64,000 bases of DNA from Planctomycetota bacterium (GCA_016712275.1 JADJRI010000022.1:1-64000); one strand, 5' to 3'. Positions 9,002 to 17,824 are shown, counted from the first letter of the stretch. Program-made: numbers and translations. The notes: generated from the letters alone by a model not told the origin.

Positions 9002-10627
9002 TCACGCGCGGATGCCGAGCAGGGGGCTCAGTTCGGCAATGCGCTCATCGACGATTTTGCGGCTGCGGGCTTCGAGGGTCAGGCGAATCGTGCGCTCGCC
9101 GGGGTTCGGGCGGACATTGAACCACCAATCCGAATAGCGGAAGGTGAGGCCGTCGAGCTGTTCGATCGCGGCTTCGCGATGGCAGTCGGAAACGGTGCGC
9201 AGCACTTCGTGCGTATCGGGGCAATAGAATTTCACCTCGCCCGAGGCGCTGTAGCGCTGCATGGGGCGCGTCAGCTCGCTCAGCGTTTTGCCCGTCGTCG
9301 CGAGCAGATTGAACACATGCACGAAGGCGATCAGCGCCGACTCGCAATAGGCCGCGCTACGGAAATAAAACCGACCCGACAGATCGCCGCCGAACGGTGA
9401 ATCCCGCTCGGCCAGCGTTCGCTTCATGAAAACGGCCCCGATGCGCTCGCGCACGGGAAGGCCGCCGACGCGGGTGATTTCCTCGTCGACGACGGCGCTG
9501 GCCCGATGGTCGAAGATGATCTGCACGCCGGGCTCGCGCTCCAGCACCGCGCCGGCCAGCAGGGCGATCATGTGGTCCGGGCGAATTGTGCGGCCCTTTT
9601 CATCCACAAACACGCAGCGCTCCTCACTGCTGTCGAAGCCGATGCCGAATCGGGCTTTCTCGCTTTTCACGGCCGCGCGCAGGTCGCGCGTGTTCTTGGC
9701 GAGCAGGGGATTCGGCTCGTGGTCGAACTGCCCTTTGTGCTCGAAGTTGAGCCGGATGATCTTGAAGTTGCGATTGCCGCGAAAGATGATGGGCAGCCAC
9801 TTGCCGGCGGTGCCATTGCCCGCATCCACGACGATCGGCATCGGATCGGGCAGGCGCACATCGGACCGCAGCATGTTGCGGACAAACTTCGAGTATATCT
9901 CGCTAAAATCCTTGGTGATCCGCCGCGAGCTGGCCCCGGTATAGTGCTTCGGCACGCGAATGGCGATATCGCGGATGCTGGACAGCCCGGTCTCCATGCC
10001 GATGGGCACAGCATGCACGCCGCAGATGCGAAAGCCGTTCTGGTTCACCGGCCCGTGCCCGCCCGACACCTGAATTCCGCCACAGGCCCCGAGATGGTTC
10101 ACCACGAAATAAAGATGCGGCGTGCCGACCTCGCCGAGCGTGATCACGTCCGTTCCCGTCGAGCGAATGCCCTCGATCACCGCCTCCTCGAGCGCCGTGC
10201 TGTGCTCGCGGGTGTCGCGGCCGACGACGATGGAGCGGGCGATCGGATCGGCCCGGTCAAACCCGCGCAGCTTGGAGCGCAAATACTGGGCGGCGGCATG
10301 GCCGACACGCCAGGCGGCATCTTCCGAGAGCGGATGGGGATAGGTGCCGCTCACATCGGACAATTTGAACAGCGTGGCGATCTTGGTGCTGTCGTTGATC
10401 TTCTCGACAATCTGGCCATTGGAAATGCGCACGGCCTCGGGCGGCGGCACATTCACCTGCACGAGGTTGTACGGGTCGCCGCCGCGCTCATCATCGTTGA
10501 ACTGGCAGCCGCCGCATTTGGGAAAGTGGGTCTTGCGCCGGCCGCGGCAAATGGCGTTTGAAATCTTGACGTGCTCTTCGCCGCTGCAATAGCGAAAATA
10601 ATCCTTTGTGAGCTGCACCGTCGTCAT
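9002..10627 (-). CDS. Phosphohexomutase (PMM/PGM) family protein with degenerate active site
   Basis: Full-length alpha-D-phosphohexomutase fold, normally interconverting hexose 1- and 6-phosphates. The family's four loops can all be located, but each is altered. The phosphoserine loop (usually TASHNP) reads VSGGHGP before NQNGFRICG. The metal loop (DGDGDR) reads DSSEER before CVFVDEKG. The sugar loop (GGExSGH) reads GGDLSGR. The phosphate loop (RxSNTEP) reads RPNPGER. The surrounding framework is well conserved and the frame is intact. There is an N-terminal Cys cluster (C14, C27, C38, C41: C-x12-C-x10-C-x2-C) that may bind zinc. I chose the ATG at 10627 (MTTVQLTKDYF) because the upstream part of the open frame (to 10726) looks untranslated; no clear SD supports either. 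Likely a non-catalytic or repurposed paralogue. Confidence 0.8.
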   Translation of the reverse strand: MTTVQLTKDYFRYCSGEEHVKISNAICRGRRKTHFPKCGGCQFNDDERGGDPYNLVQVNVPPPEAVRISNGQIVEKINDSTKIATLFKLSDVSGTYPHPLSEDAAWRVGHAAAQYLRSKLRGFDRADPIARSIVVGRDTREHSTALEEAVIEGIRSTGTDVITLGEVGTPHLYFVVNHLGACGGIQVSGGHGPVNQNGFRICGVHAVPIGMETGLSSIRDIAIRVPKHYTGASSRRITKDFSEIYSKFVRNMLRSDVRLPDPMPIVVDAGNGTAGKWLPIIFRGNRNFKIIRLNFEHKGQFDHEPNPLLAKNTRDLRAAVKSEKARFGIGFDSSEERCVFVDEKGRTIRPDHMIALLAGAVLEREPGVQIIFDHRASAVVDEEITRVGGLPVRERIGAVFMKRTLAERDSPFGGDLSGRFYFRSAAYCESALIAFVHVFNLLATTGKTLSELTRPMQRYSASGEVKFYCPDTHEVLRTVSDCHREAAIEQLDGLTFRYSDWWFNVRPNPGERTIRLTLEARSRKIVDERIAELSPLLGIRA

Positions 10628-10726
10628 GGGGGCATATCGTATGCCGACGGGCGCGGAAACTCCACCCTGTCGGGCCGGGTTTCGAGCGCGGGCTGCGCGG
10701 GGATCATCCGTGATCATGTGATTCAT

Positions 10727-10849
10727 ACGTTCAAGAATTCACAGCGGTTCGATTTTTTTTGAGTTGCGAGTGACGAGTTGCGCGTTTCAAGCCGGAGGGG
10801 AGTTTTAATGAGGAATGCAGGAATGCAGGAAGGCAGGGAGGGAATTTTA
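10727..10849. repeat. Low-complexity intergenic repeats, including an 8-bp tandem tract
   Basis: Includes GAGTTGCG-type repeats around 10761-10783. At 10811-10842 is an 8-bp tandem tract (AGGAATGC twice, AGGAAGGC, AGGGAGGG). The same 8-mer family recurs in inverted orientation at 12233-12264, on the far side of the GIY-YIG gene and the 21-bp repeat tract. No gene is seen. Confidence 0.6.
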
Positions 10850-11628
10850 TTAAGTGGGCCGGGCTTGTCGCCCCGCCTTTCCGCACAAGCGTGGCTTTTC
10901 GTATTGACGGGTTAAGTGAGCGGGCCACGCTGTGGGGCATTGAACTATTAACCTTGGTTGGCGAGCGGCGGCTGCTACGAACTTGATGATGCCATCAATC
11001 TCCTCAAGCGTCGTGTCAAACCACTCCGTTCCAGGGGCATCGCGCTTGGAACCACGCGCTCAAGCGTCGAATGGATTGCGTCCTCCACGGCGGCGACTCG
11101 CCGGACCTCCCAGGTCCTGAGCACGGCAGGACACTCAAAGCAACAGGTCTGCTTGCACTGCTGATTAACCCTCGCTTGGGCATCGCCTGTTGTAGTCAAA
11201 CCGATCTTGATTGGGTACTTGCCGCCGTCCCGCTGGATGGATGGGAAGGAATAGGCGTAGATAATGCCGGGGTCGTGCGAATCAACGTCAGTGGCGACTG
11301 CGTCTACCTCAGCCAGTTCGTCCTCGATGGAAATGTTCTTAAACATCCCGCCGCCAAGGTTCTCGAATACACGGAGGCTCTCTGCGAGGAATGGAATGTA
11401 GAAGCCAAAAATGGTGCTAATCTTCTCAAGCTTGTCGGACTGCGCCTTTTTGACCTTAATTTCAAGTTGGTCGACAGTATAGGTTTCGGCAAGCACGCGC
11501 TTGGAAATCTCGCGAAGGAGAAATGGCTCATCTTCGTAGTTGCGGGCTATTTCCGTAATCCTAGGTAGCAGCTCGTAACGCGACGCCTTGTAAACGTAGG
11601 AACGTGTCGGCTCGAATGGAATGGTCAT
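10850..11628 (-). CDS. GIY-YIG (T5orf172/Mug113-type) domain protein, frameshifted near the C-terminus
   Basis: Coding starts most likely at MTIPFEPTRSYVY (ATG 11626-11628); the open frame extends to 11832 but that part overlaps repeats. Residues ~1-160 are a helical region with a heptad-like part (VDQLEIKVKKAQSDKLEKI). Residues ~175-255 form a T5orf172/Mug113 GIY-YIG domain: GIIYAYSFP, then PIKIGLTTT, then AVEDAIHSTL. After HSTL the frame is off by one near 11070. The expected ending ARGSKRDAPGTEWFDTTLEE is found in the next frame and runs to a stop at about 10850. Such proteins occur in phages, plasmids and defence islands, and some are nucleases. The gene is flanked by repeats on both sides, which suggests an accessory acquisition. 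Nuclease activity is inferred, not shown. Confidence 0.6.
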
Positions 11629-11832
11629 GGCTTTTGATAATGCGCGAAAGTCGGGTATTTTGGCAGGGCGAATCGCCCTCTTAATCCACCAAATCGAAGA
11701 ATGCCCCAAACCGGAGAATTCAGATTTGAACGCCCCGAACGTGTTCCACCCTACTCCCTTTGCGTTGCTGGGTCCAGTTTCCAGGTCTATGTGGAGTCGT
11801 GGCAGCGGGCTGCGCGGGCGCGGCGAACCCAC

Positions 11833-12105
11833 TTTTTGTCACGAAAAGTGTGACATTTGGGGCGAATGTTGTCTTTTTCGTTCCAGACTCCATCATTTTC
11901 GGGCTGGAAGCTTCCGCATTCCTGTGAGATTTGGGCAGGTTGGTGGCACATTGGGGCATGTTTGCGGCACTTTGGGGCACATTCGCGGCGAATGCGAGCA
12001 GATTCCGCGCAGCCGTCGACACATTTGCGGCGCGGCGGACCTGTTTCGCGGCGCGGCGGGGCTTTTTTGCGGCGGCACAGCCTTCTTTTGCGAAAGTCGG
12101 GGGCT
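11833..12105. repeat. Thirteen-unit 21-bp degenerate tandem repeat
   Basis: The tract can be cut into 13 consecutive 21-nt units with no phase slip. Consensus is roughly nATTTGCGGCnnnnnGGGGCn (for example units at 11959, 11980, 12022 and 12043). Because 21 nt is seven codons, every frame on both strands gives a heptad-patterned peptide, such as GMFAALWGTFAANASRF on the plus strand and AANVPQSAANMPQC on the minus strand. No frame has a good start site, so I do not call a gene. The first unit contains a hairpin (CACTTTTT...GAAAAGTG). Confidence 0.75.
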
Positions 12106-12232
12106 CTGCAGGACGAAGAAAGGGCCGAAGAACCCGACGGAAGGACTGCCACCCGGGTGACGCTGGGTGTGGCGGGCGGGGCGGGGATTGATTCCAGCGT
12201 GTCGCCGGTTGCGGCGCCTCGGACCATGCCTT

Positions 12233-12264
12233 TTCCTTTTCCTGCCTTCCTGCCTTCCTAATTC
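12233..12264. repeat. 8-bp tandem repeat, inverted relative to 10811
   Basis: GCCTTCCT occurs twice in tandem, preceded by T-rich CCTTTTCC. It is the reverse complement of the AGGAAGGC units at 10811-10842. Confidence 0.55.
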
Positions 12265-12271
12265 GTCTCTT

Positions 12272-12316
12272 TGTTTTGACTTTTTGACGTTTTGATTTTT
12301 TGGCGTTTGCGAACCA
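12272..12316 (+). repeat. Left copy of a ~45-bp inverted repeat flanking the FN3 gene
   Basis: The reverse complement closely matches 12941-12986. The shared exact core is 16 bp (TTTGACTTTTTGACGT at 12275-12290 against its reverse complement at 12967-12982), and GGTTCG/AAACG blocks also match. The repeat abuts the start codon of the FN3 gene. Confidence 0.7.
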
Positions 12317-13038
12317 TGAGCACCTATCCCACCGACAATCGTTCCGACTTCGTCCAGTGGTGTCAGGCACACGACACTGTTTTTATCGACAACGCCCCCG
12401 ACATCGGGCTGACCGCGCCGCAGGCTGAAGCGTTTGAGATTCTGACGGTCAAGGCGGCGGATGCGATTCGCGTGCAGCGGGAGGCGGCGCAGGCGGCGAT
12501 GGCCGCGACCCAGACGGCGAAGGCGGCGGTGCGGGCCCTGCGGATCGGGGCGGGCGATGTGGTTCGCACGGTGCGGGCCTACGCCGAGAACGCGAAGAAC
12601 CCGCTGAATATTTACAACAAGGCCCAGATCGCGCCGCCCGCTGACAGGATGCCGACACCCGCTCCCGAACGGCCGCGCAGCCTGTCGGCCACGCTCGATG
12701 CCACCCGCGGGGCACTCACCATTCGCTGGAAGGCCCGCAATAGCGCCGGCACCAGCGGCACCAATTATCTCATTCGGCGGAAATTACCGGGCGAGGATCA
12801 GTTCGCGTTTGTCGGGGTTTCGGGGGCGAAGCTGTTTGATGATGCGACGATCCCGGAGGGCGTGACGCAGGTCGAATACACCGTGCAGGCGGTGCGCGGC
12901 AAGCGCGCCGGGGCGGTGAGTGCGATTCTCACAGTGCGCATGGGTTCGAAACGTCAAAACGCCAACACGTCAAAAAGTCAAATGAACCCATTCGAGCGGG
13001 CGACTGCGGCGAAGGTGCCGGTGCTGATCGGGCGGTGA
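12316..13038 (+). CDS. Hypothetical protein with helical N-terminus and fibronectin type III-like domain
   Basis: The ATG at 12316 gives MSTYPTDNRSDFVQWCQAH. Residues ~30-85 are an Ala-rich helix likely to form a coiled coil (VQREAAQAAMAATQTAKAAV). A Pro-rich linker follows (PPADRMPTPAPERPRS). Residues ~125-208 are an FN3-like sandwich (LDATRGALTIRWKARNSAGT ... YTVQAVRGKRAGAVSAI). No signal peptide or membrane segment is seen, so a cytoplasmic or scaffold role is possible. The last about 30 residues (SKRQNANTSKSQ) are encoded by the right copy of the flanking inverted repeat and may not be native to the protein. Function unknown. Confidence 0.65.
   Translation: MSTYPTDNRSDFVQWCQAHDTVFIDNAPDIGLTAPQAEAFEILTVKAADAIRVQREAAQAAMAATQTAKAAVRALRIGAGDVVRTVRAYAENAKNPLNIYNKAQIAPPADRMPTPAPERPRSLSATLDATRGALTIRWKARNSAGTSGTNYLIRRKLPGEDQFAFVGVSGAKLFDDATIPEGVTQVEYTVQAVRGKRAGAVSAILTVRMGSKRQNANTSKSQMNPFERATAAKVPVLIGR
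12941..12990 (-). repeat. Right copy of the ~45-bp inverted repeat, inside the FN3 gene tail
   Basis: Bounded by a perfect 7-bp inverted pair (TGGGTTC at 12941-12947, GAACCCA at 12984-12990). The core contains ACGTCAAAAAGTCAAA, the reverse complement of the left copy. Confidence 0.7.
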
Positions 13039-13319
13039 CAATCAGGCGCGGTTCAGCAATCGTGCGTGCGATGAGGGCGGCGGCGAAGGGCTGCCCGGCG
13101 AAGGCGCGGGTGTAAGGGATTGAAGCGCATCGCGCCGTTGACATTGTGCAACAGGAAAAGAAAGTGGGAGGTCGGCCCGGCGCCGCGCCCGCTTTTTTTG
13201 TTGGAGAGCGGATGTATGCCGGTTTGCGGCTCGGTTGCGAATTCTCTATTATGATCGGCGTTGTTCAGCGGGGGGCCGCGTGGGTTGGCGCGCGAGATGA
13301 TGACCAGAAGGAGCGCACG

Positions 13320-14495
13320 ATGAGTTTAGATGCCGGTTCGGAATTGCCCCATCCCAAGGTGAAAGTGCATGCGCCGCCCGCGGACTTCGCCGCCCAGGCG
13401 CATGTCAAAACCCGCGAGGAATATGATGCGGAATACAAGCGGTCGATCGCCGACCCGGATGCCTATTGGAGCGGCGTTGCGGCGCAGAATCACTTCTTTA
13501 AGAAGTGGGACCGCGTCTTGCAGTGGAGTCCGCCCTTCGCGAAGTGGTTTGTCGGCGCTGAGACGAACATGAGTTTCAACTGCCTCGACCAGCAGATTGC
13601 CGAAGGGCGCGGCAACCATCCGGCGATTATCTGGGAGGGTGAACCCACCACCGACACCGGCGAGCCCAAGGAAATCAAGCGGCTGACCTATTCGCAGTTG
13701 CTGGCCGAGACCTGCCGCTTTGCCAATGCGCTGAAGCTGATGGGCATCTGCAAGGGCGACCGCGTCACGATTTACATGCCGATGGTTCCGGAACTGGCGA
13801 TTGCCATGCTGGCGTGCGCCCGGCTGGGCGCGCCGCATTCGGTGATTTTCGGTGGCTTCAGTGCGCAGGCGATTGCCGATCGCGTTCAGGATGCGGACTC
13901 GCACGTTATCATCACGGCCGATGGGGGATATCGCCGCGGCGGTGTTGTTCCGTTGAAGGAAAATGTGGATGAGGCGTGCAAGCTCACCGATCTCGTGAAG
14001 AAGGTCATCGTGGTGCAGCGGACCGGGGAGAAGGTCGGCTGGGTCGAGGGGCGCGACGTGTGGTGGCACGATGTGATGCGGGGAACATCCAGCGAATGCC
14101 CGGCCGAGCCGCTCGACTCCGAGCACATGCTCTTCCTGCTCTATACCAGCGGCAGCACGGGCAAGCCGAAGGGCATCCTGCACACGACGGCCGGCTACAT
14201 GGTCTATGTGCGCGAGACGGCGCGGCTCTTGTTCGATCTGAAGCCCAACGATGTGTACTGGTGTACGGCCGACATCGGCTGGATCACCGGCCACAGCTAT
14301 GTGGTGTATGGCCTGCTTCAGAATGGCGTCACGAATGTGATGTATGAGGGGGCGCCGAACTATCCGGATTGGGCCCGGTTCTGGTCGATCTGCGAGCGGC
14401 ACGGCGTGACGAAGTTCTACACGGCGCCGACGGCCATTCGGGCGTTCATGAGGCAGGGCGCCGAATGGCCCGCCAAGCACGATTATCGAGGCTGA
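13320..14495 (+). CDS. acs: Acetyl-CoA synthetase, N-terminal segment (frameshifted)
   Basis: Activates acetate: ATP + acetate + CoA to acetyl-CoA + AMP + PPi, via an acetyl-adenylate, in the cytoplasm. The start is the ATG at 13320, with AAGGAG 6 nt upstream; a longer open frame to 13146 is not supported. Features in order: the Acs N-terminal lid (YWSGVAAQNHFFKKWDRVLQ), the ATP/AMP-binding core with the P-loop-like motif YTSGSTGKPKG, and the WCTADIGWITGHSY motif that shapes the acetate pocket. The frame terminates falsely at 14495. Reading KHD(L)SRLKLLGTVGEPINP requires one more T in the TT at 14487, so loss of one T from a homopolymer is the simplest cause. Confidence 0.9.
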   Translation: MSLDAGSELPHPKVKVHAPPADFAAQAHVKTREEYDAEYKRSIADPDAYWSGVAAQNHFFKKWDRVLQWSPPFAKWFVGAETNMSFNCLDQQIAEGRGNHPAIIWEGEPTTDTGEPKEIKRLTYSQLLAETCRFANALKLMGICKGDRVTIYMPMVPELAIAMLACARLGAPHSVIFGGFSAQAIADRVQDADSHVIITADGGYRRGGVVPLKENVDEACKLTDLVKKVIVVQRTGEKVGWVEGRDVWWHDVMRGTSSECPAEPLDSEHMLFLLYTSGSTGKPKGILHTTAGYMVYVRETARLLFDLKPNDVYWCTADIGWITGHSYVVYGLLQNGVTNVMYEGAPNYPDWARFWSICERHGVTKFYTAPTAIRAFMRQGAEWPAKHDYRG

Positions 14496-15292
14496 AGCTG
14501 CTCGGCACCGTGGGCGAGCCGATCAATCCGGCGGCATGGGACTGGTACAACGAGCATATCGGCGGCAAACGGTGTCCGATCACTGACACCTGGTGGCAGA
14601 CGGAAACCGGCGGTGTCATGATTTCGCCGCTTCCGGGCATCACGCCGACCAAGCCGGGCTCGGCGACGCATCCGCTATATGGGGTGGATGCGGCGATCGT
14701 CGATAAAAACGGAACGGAGCTCGCGGCCAATGAGAGCGGGCTGCTGGTGATTCGCAAGCCGTGGCCGGGCATGCTGCGGGGGATATACGGCGACGAGGCG
14801 CGTTTTCGCAAGCAGTATTGGTCGGAGATTCCCGGCGTTTATTTCACCGGCGACGGCGCCCGCCGGGACGAAGACGGCTATTTCTGGATTACGGGGCGGG
14901 TTGACGATGTGATCAAAGTGGCGGGCCACCGGCTTGGCACTGCCGAAGTGGAATCGTCGATCGTTTCCCATCCGCGCGTGGCCGAGGCGGCGGTGATTGG
15001 CTATCCCGATGAAATCACCGGCGAGGCGATCGCGGCGTTTGTGACGCTGCGCGGCGGTGAAAAACCGACCGATGCCCTGAAGGACGAATTGAAGCAGCAT
15101 GTGTCCAAAACGCTGGGGGCGATTGCCCGGCCCAAGGACATTCGATTCACGGAATCGCTGCCGAAAACGCGAAGCGGAAAAATCATGCGCCGGCTGTTGC
15201 GGGAAATCGCGACAAAAGGACATGTGGATGGCGATGTGACCACGCTGGAAGATTTCACAATTCTCGCAAAGCTCAGCAGCGACGAGGGATGA
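14490..15292 (+). CDS. acs: Acetyl-CoA synthetase, C-terminal segment
   Basis: Continuation of the 13320 gene in the next frame. It starts at SRLKLLGTVGEPINPAAW and contains the WWQTETG motif, the hinge and lid (TGDGARRDEDGYFWITGRVD), GHRLGTAEVES, and the C-terminal PKTRSGKIMRRLLR with the lysine that is acetylated by Pat-type enzymes in studied Acs proteins. Joined, the enzyme is full length (about 657 residues). It stands alone, with no visible phosphotransacetylase or regulator. Confidence 0.9.
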
Positions 15293-15517
15293 GCGCACAT
15301 TGTGTCGAACGCACCATTCGGGTATGATGAGGGCCGGTAACAGGGGTGCATGGGTTGCGGCGATGGAGCCGAAATGGCCGTTGGACTCAGGCGCGTGCAT
15401 CCGCTGCGAAAGACTGTTTAGGAAAGTATGGCACAGCTTCGACCTTTACTGCGGTTGACGGCTGTCGCTCGCTGGGGCTGTTCTGCCCGAATGCACCATT
15501 AAGAAAGGCAAACGCAC

Positions 15518-16138
15518 ATGGCGATGGAATCAGCCTGCAGACTTCAGGTCGGACGAGACCGGTACGAAGGGCAGGTCCGCATGGAGGCGGATCACATCGA
15601 TTTTTCGGGTGCGACGAAATTTCGATTTCGATTGGCGGAAATCTCCAATCCCCGGCGGGAGGGCGAGGTAATACGATTTAATTTTCACGGCAACCCGGTG
15701 GGCATCACCCTCGGCGCCGTTCATGCCACTGGCGATTGGATCGACTACATTCAACATCCCCAATCCTTGGCCGACAAACTTGGTGTGGCCGATGGGCACA
15801 CCATCAAGATGTTGAATATCGAAGACGTGGAGCTTTCGCGTTCGTTGTCGAACATGAAGGTGAAAGTGCAGACAAACGGCGACGGAATGGCGGACATGGT
15901 GATGCTGGGCGTGGATCGGGCGGCGGAATTGCGGCAGCTTGGCAGCCTGGTCGAAGAGCTTCGCGACGATGGGGCCATCTGGGTGGTGATGCCGAAGAGC
16001 GTTCGCACCGTGACCAAAGCGAATGTTTTTGCCGCCGCGAAAGAGGCCGGGATGACCAACGTCGAAGTCGTGGATTTTTCGGAAAACCGCGCCGCTTACA
16101 AAATGGTTCGTCCGGAAGTTGCGCGGAAGAAACGCTGA
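15518..16138 (+). CDS. DUF3052-like domain protein
   Basis: 206 residues, intact. The start ATG at 15518 has AAGAAAGG upstream. The N-terminal ~70 residues (LQVGRDRYEGQVRMEADHID...GEVIRFNFHG) form a small beta-rich region. The C-terminal ~125 residues match the DUF3052 pattern: SLADKLGVADGHTIKMLNIE, ADMVMLGVDRAAELRQLG, GAIWVVMPKS, and a Val-Asp-rich end (NVEVVDFSENRAAYKMVRP). DUF3052 proteins are small cytoplasmic proteins of unknown function. Single gene with no close partner. Confidence 0.7.
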   Translation: MAMESACRLQVGRDRYEGQVRMEADHIDFSGATKFRFRLAEISNPRREGEVIRFNFHGNPVGITLGAVHATGDWIDYIQHPQSLADKLGVADGHTIKMLNIEDVELSRSLSNMKVKVQTNGDGMADMVMLGVDRAAELRQLGSLVEELRDDGAIWVVMPKSVRTVTKANVFAAAKEAGMTNVEVVDFSENRAAYKMVRPEVARKKR

Positions 16139-16177
16139 ATCGGGCATGCTCGCGGCACTTATTGCAATTGGCCCGTC

Positions 16178-16579
16178 TTAATTCAACGATCTTAGCCAAC
16201 TGAATCCCGTCGCGATCAGCGCAACCACCGCCAGCGCGACCAAGTGGGTAAGCCATGATTCGCCGCCCGCCTTGGACTGGGCGACAAACTCCTTCTGGAT
16301 TTCGGATTCAATATCCGTTTGACCATCTTTGGCAGCTTTGCCGCATTCGTATTCAACAGCGCGAAGGATCAGACGCGCCTCGAATTCATCGATGCCGAGT
16401 CTGGTGGCGAACTTCACGAGCGTTCGCCGGCGGAGCCAGCCCAGGGGCTTGGTCTCCAATTCCGTCTTAATCATCTCTCTGAAAACGCCGCGATTCAAAT
16501 TTCTTTGCCGCCGTTTTTCGAGAATGGGCCGGTAGTCGATGCCGGACGGCCCGCCTTGATTGTTCGCTTCCTGATGCAT
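16178..16579 (-). CDS. Hypothetical tail-anchored membrane protein
   Basis: Starts at MHQEANNQGG (ATG 16579) after AGGGGG. It is about 133 residues. The soluble part is basic and helical (PILEKRRQRNLNRGVF ... LVKFATRLGIDEFEARLILR), with a motif that could be a winged-helix-like segment. A single C-terminal membrane helix (HLVALAVVALIATGFSWL) ends 4 residues before the stop, so the protein is probably tail-anchored with the N-terminus in the cytoplasm. No family recognised. Its 3' end faces the DUF3052 gene. Confidence 0.6.
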   Translation of the reverse strand: MHQEANNQGGPSGIDYRPILEKRRQRNLNRGVFREMIKTELETKPLGWLRRRTLVKFATRLGIDEFEARLILRAVEYECGKAAKDGQTDIESEIQKEFVAQSKAGGESWLTHLVALAVVALIATGFSWLRSLN

Positions 16580-16774
16580 TGAACCCCCTAAACGAGCATA
16601 TGCCTCAAGTTGCGTCAATCAAAACGCGAGAAGCAGCATGAGCGGGCGGTCCAATAAAGCCTGAATTTGGAATTCGTAAGATGCTTGCCAGAATTGGGTT
16701 GCGAAATTATTATCTGTCCTACAGGTTGTCCCAGGCGGCAACCCAGTTCAGAAAGGACGGTCGTTCACGACCCG

Positions 16775-17824
16775 ATGCATCGCCACCCAGAGCTTCCACA
16801 GGCGTTTGCCGATCTCGGCATTGAAATCCCCATTCTCCGCGCGCTTCATGCCGTTGGGTACAAGGACCCATCGCCGATTCAGCGCGAATTGATTCCGCTG
16901 GTCCTGTCCGGCCGTGATGTGCTCGGACAGGCGAGGACCGGCACCGGCAAGACCGCGTCGTTCGGCCTTCCGATCCTGCAGAAGATCGATCCGTCGCAGC
17001 CGCTACAGGCGGTGATTCTGACGCCGACGCGCGAACTGGCGGTTCAGGTTCTGGGCGAGTTGAAGCGATTGGCGAAATTTCTCGAAGTGCATTGCGTGCC
17101 GGTCTATGGTGGCACGCGTATGGCACAGCAGATTCACCAGTTGGGCAAGAAGCCCCATCTAATCGTCGGCACACCCGGGCGCGTCATGGACATGCTGGAT
17201 CGGGGCGTGCTCAATTTCGACTCGGTGCGGTTTGTCGTGCTGGATGAAGTGGACCGGATGCTCGACATCGGCTTTCGCGACGACATCCGAAAAATTCTCG
17301 GGCGCATCAAGCATGCCCACCAGACTGTTTTTGTATCGGCAACGCTGGAGGCCGAAGTCGTCAAGCTCAGCAAGACGTACATGAACGATCCGGTCGAATT
17401 GAACGTCTCGCGGGACCAGATCACGGTCGACCTGATCACACAGCAGTACATCGTTGTGCAGCAGTGGGATAAGTACCGCCTGCTCCGCAAGATCATGGAG
17501 CACGAGAAACCGACGCTGGTGATTATCTTCACGCGCACCAAACATGGCGCCCGGAAACTGGCGCAGCGATTGCATGCCGACGGCATCGAGGCGCGGGAGA
17601 TCCACGGCGATCTGGTGCAACAGAAGCGCGAGCGGATCATGGAGCGCTTCCGCAAGCATCATATTCCGATTCTCGTGGCGACGGATCTGGCCGCCCGGGG
17701 CATCGACGTTCACGGCATCACCCACATCATCAATTTCGACATGCCTGACGATATTGAGATTTATGTGCATCGCATCGCCGAACGGCGCGCATGGGCGCCA
17801 CCGGAAAAGCGATATCGCTTGTAA
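16775..17824 (+). CDS. DEAD-box RNA helicase, catalytic core (frameshifted at motif VI)
   Basis: ATP-dependent RNA unwinding. Motifs in order: Q motif (DPSPIQRE), I (ARTGTGKT), Ia (PTRELAV), Ib (TPGRV), II as DEVD rather than DEAD (LDEVDRML), III (SAT), IV (VIIFTRTK), V (ATDLAARGIDV). Motif VI is split: the frame reads HRIAERRAWA. One missing G near 17778 would give HRIGRTARMGA, which fits HRIGRxxR and leads into the next frame. The start is the ATG at 16775 (MHRHPELPQAF). The 170-nt open frame upstream lacks similarity. Confidence 0.85.
   Translation: MHRHPELPQAFADLGIEIPILRALHAVGYKDPSPIQRELIPLVLSGRDVLGQARTGTGKTASFGLPILQKIDPSQPLQAVILTPTRELAVQVLGELKRLAKFLEVHCVPVYGGTRMAQQIHQLGKKPHLIVGTPGRVMDMLDRGVLNFDSVRFVVLDEVDRMLDIGFRDDIRKILGRIKHAHQTVFVSATLEAEVVKLSKTYMNDPVELNVSRDQITVDLITQQYIVVQQWDKYRLLRKIMEHEKPTLVIIFTRTKHGARKLAQRLHADGIEAREIHGDLVQQKRERIMERFRKHHIPILVATDLAARGIDVHGITHIINFDMPDDIEIYVHRIAERRAWAPPEKRYRL

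Noticed and set aside
11621..12372. Several long frames on both strands across the 21-bp repeat tract
   Set aside because: A 21-nt period keeps all frames open automatically. None has a convincing start, signal peptide or family pattern, so I list the tract as a repeat only.
13160..13200. Possible terminator before acs (GC-rich stretch followed by seven T)
   Set aside because: The T-run is good, but the GC-rich part does not form a continuous stem of more than a few pairs; not called.
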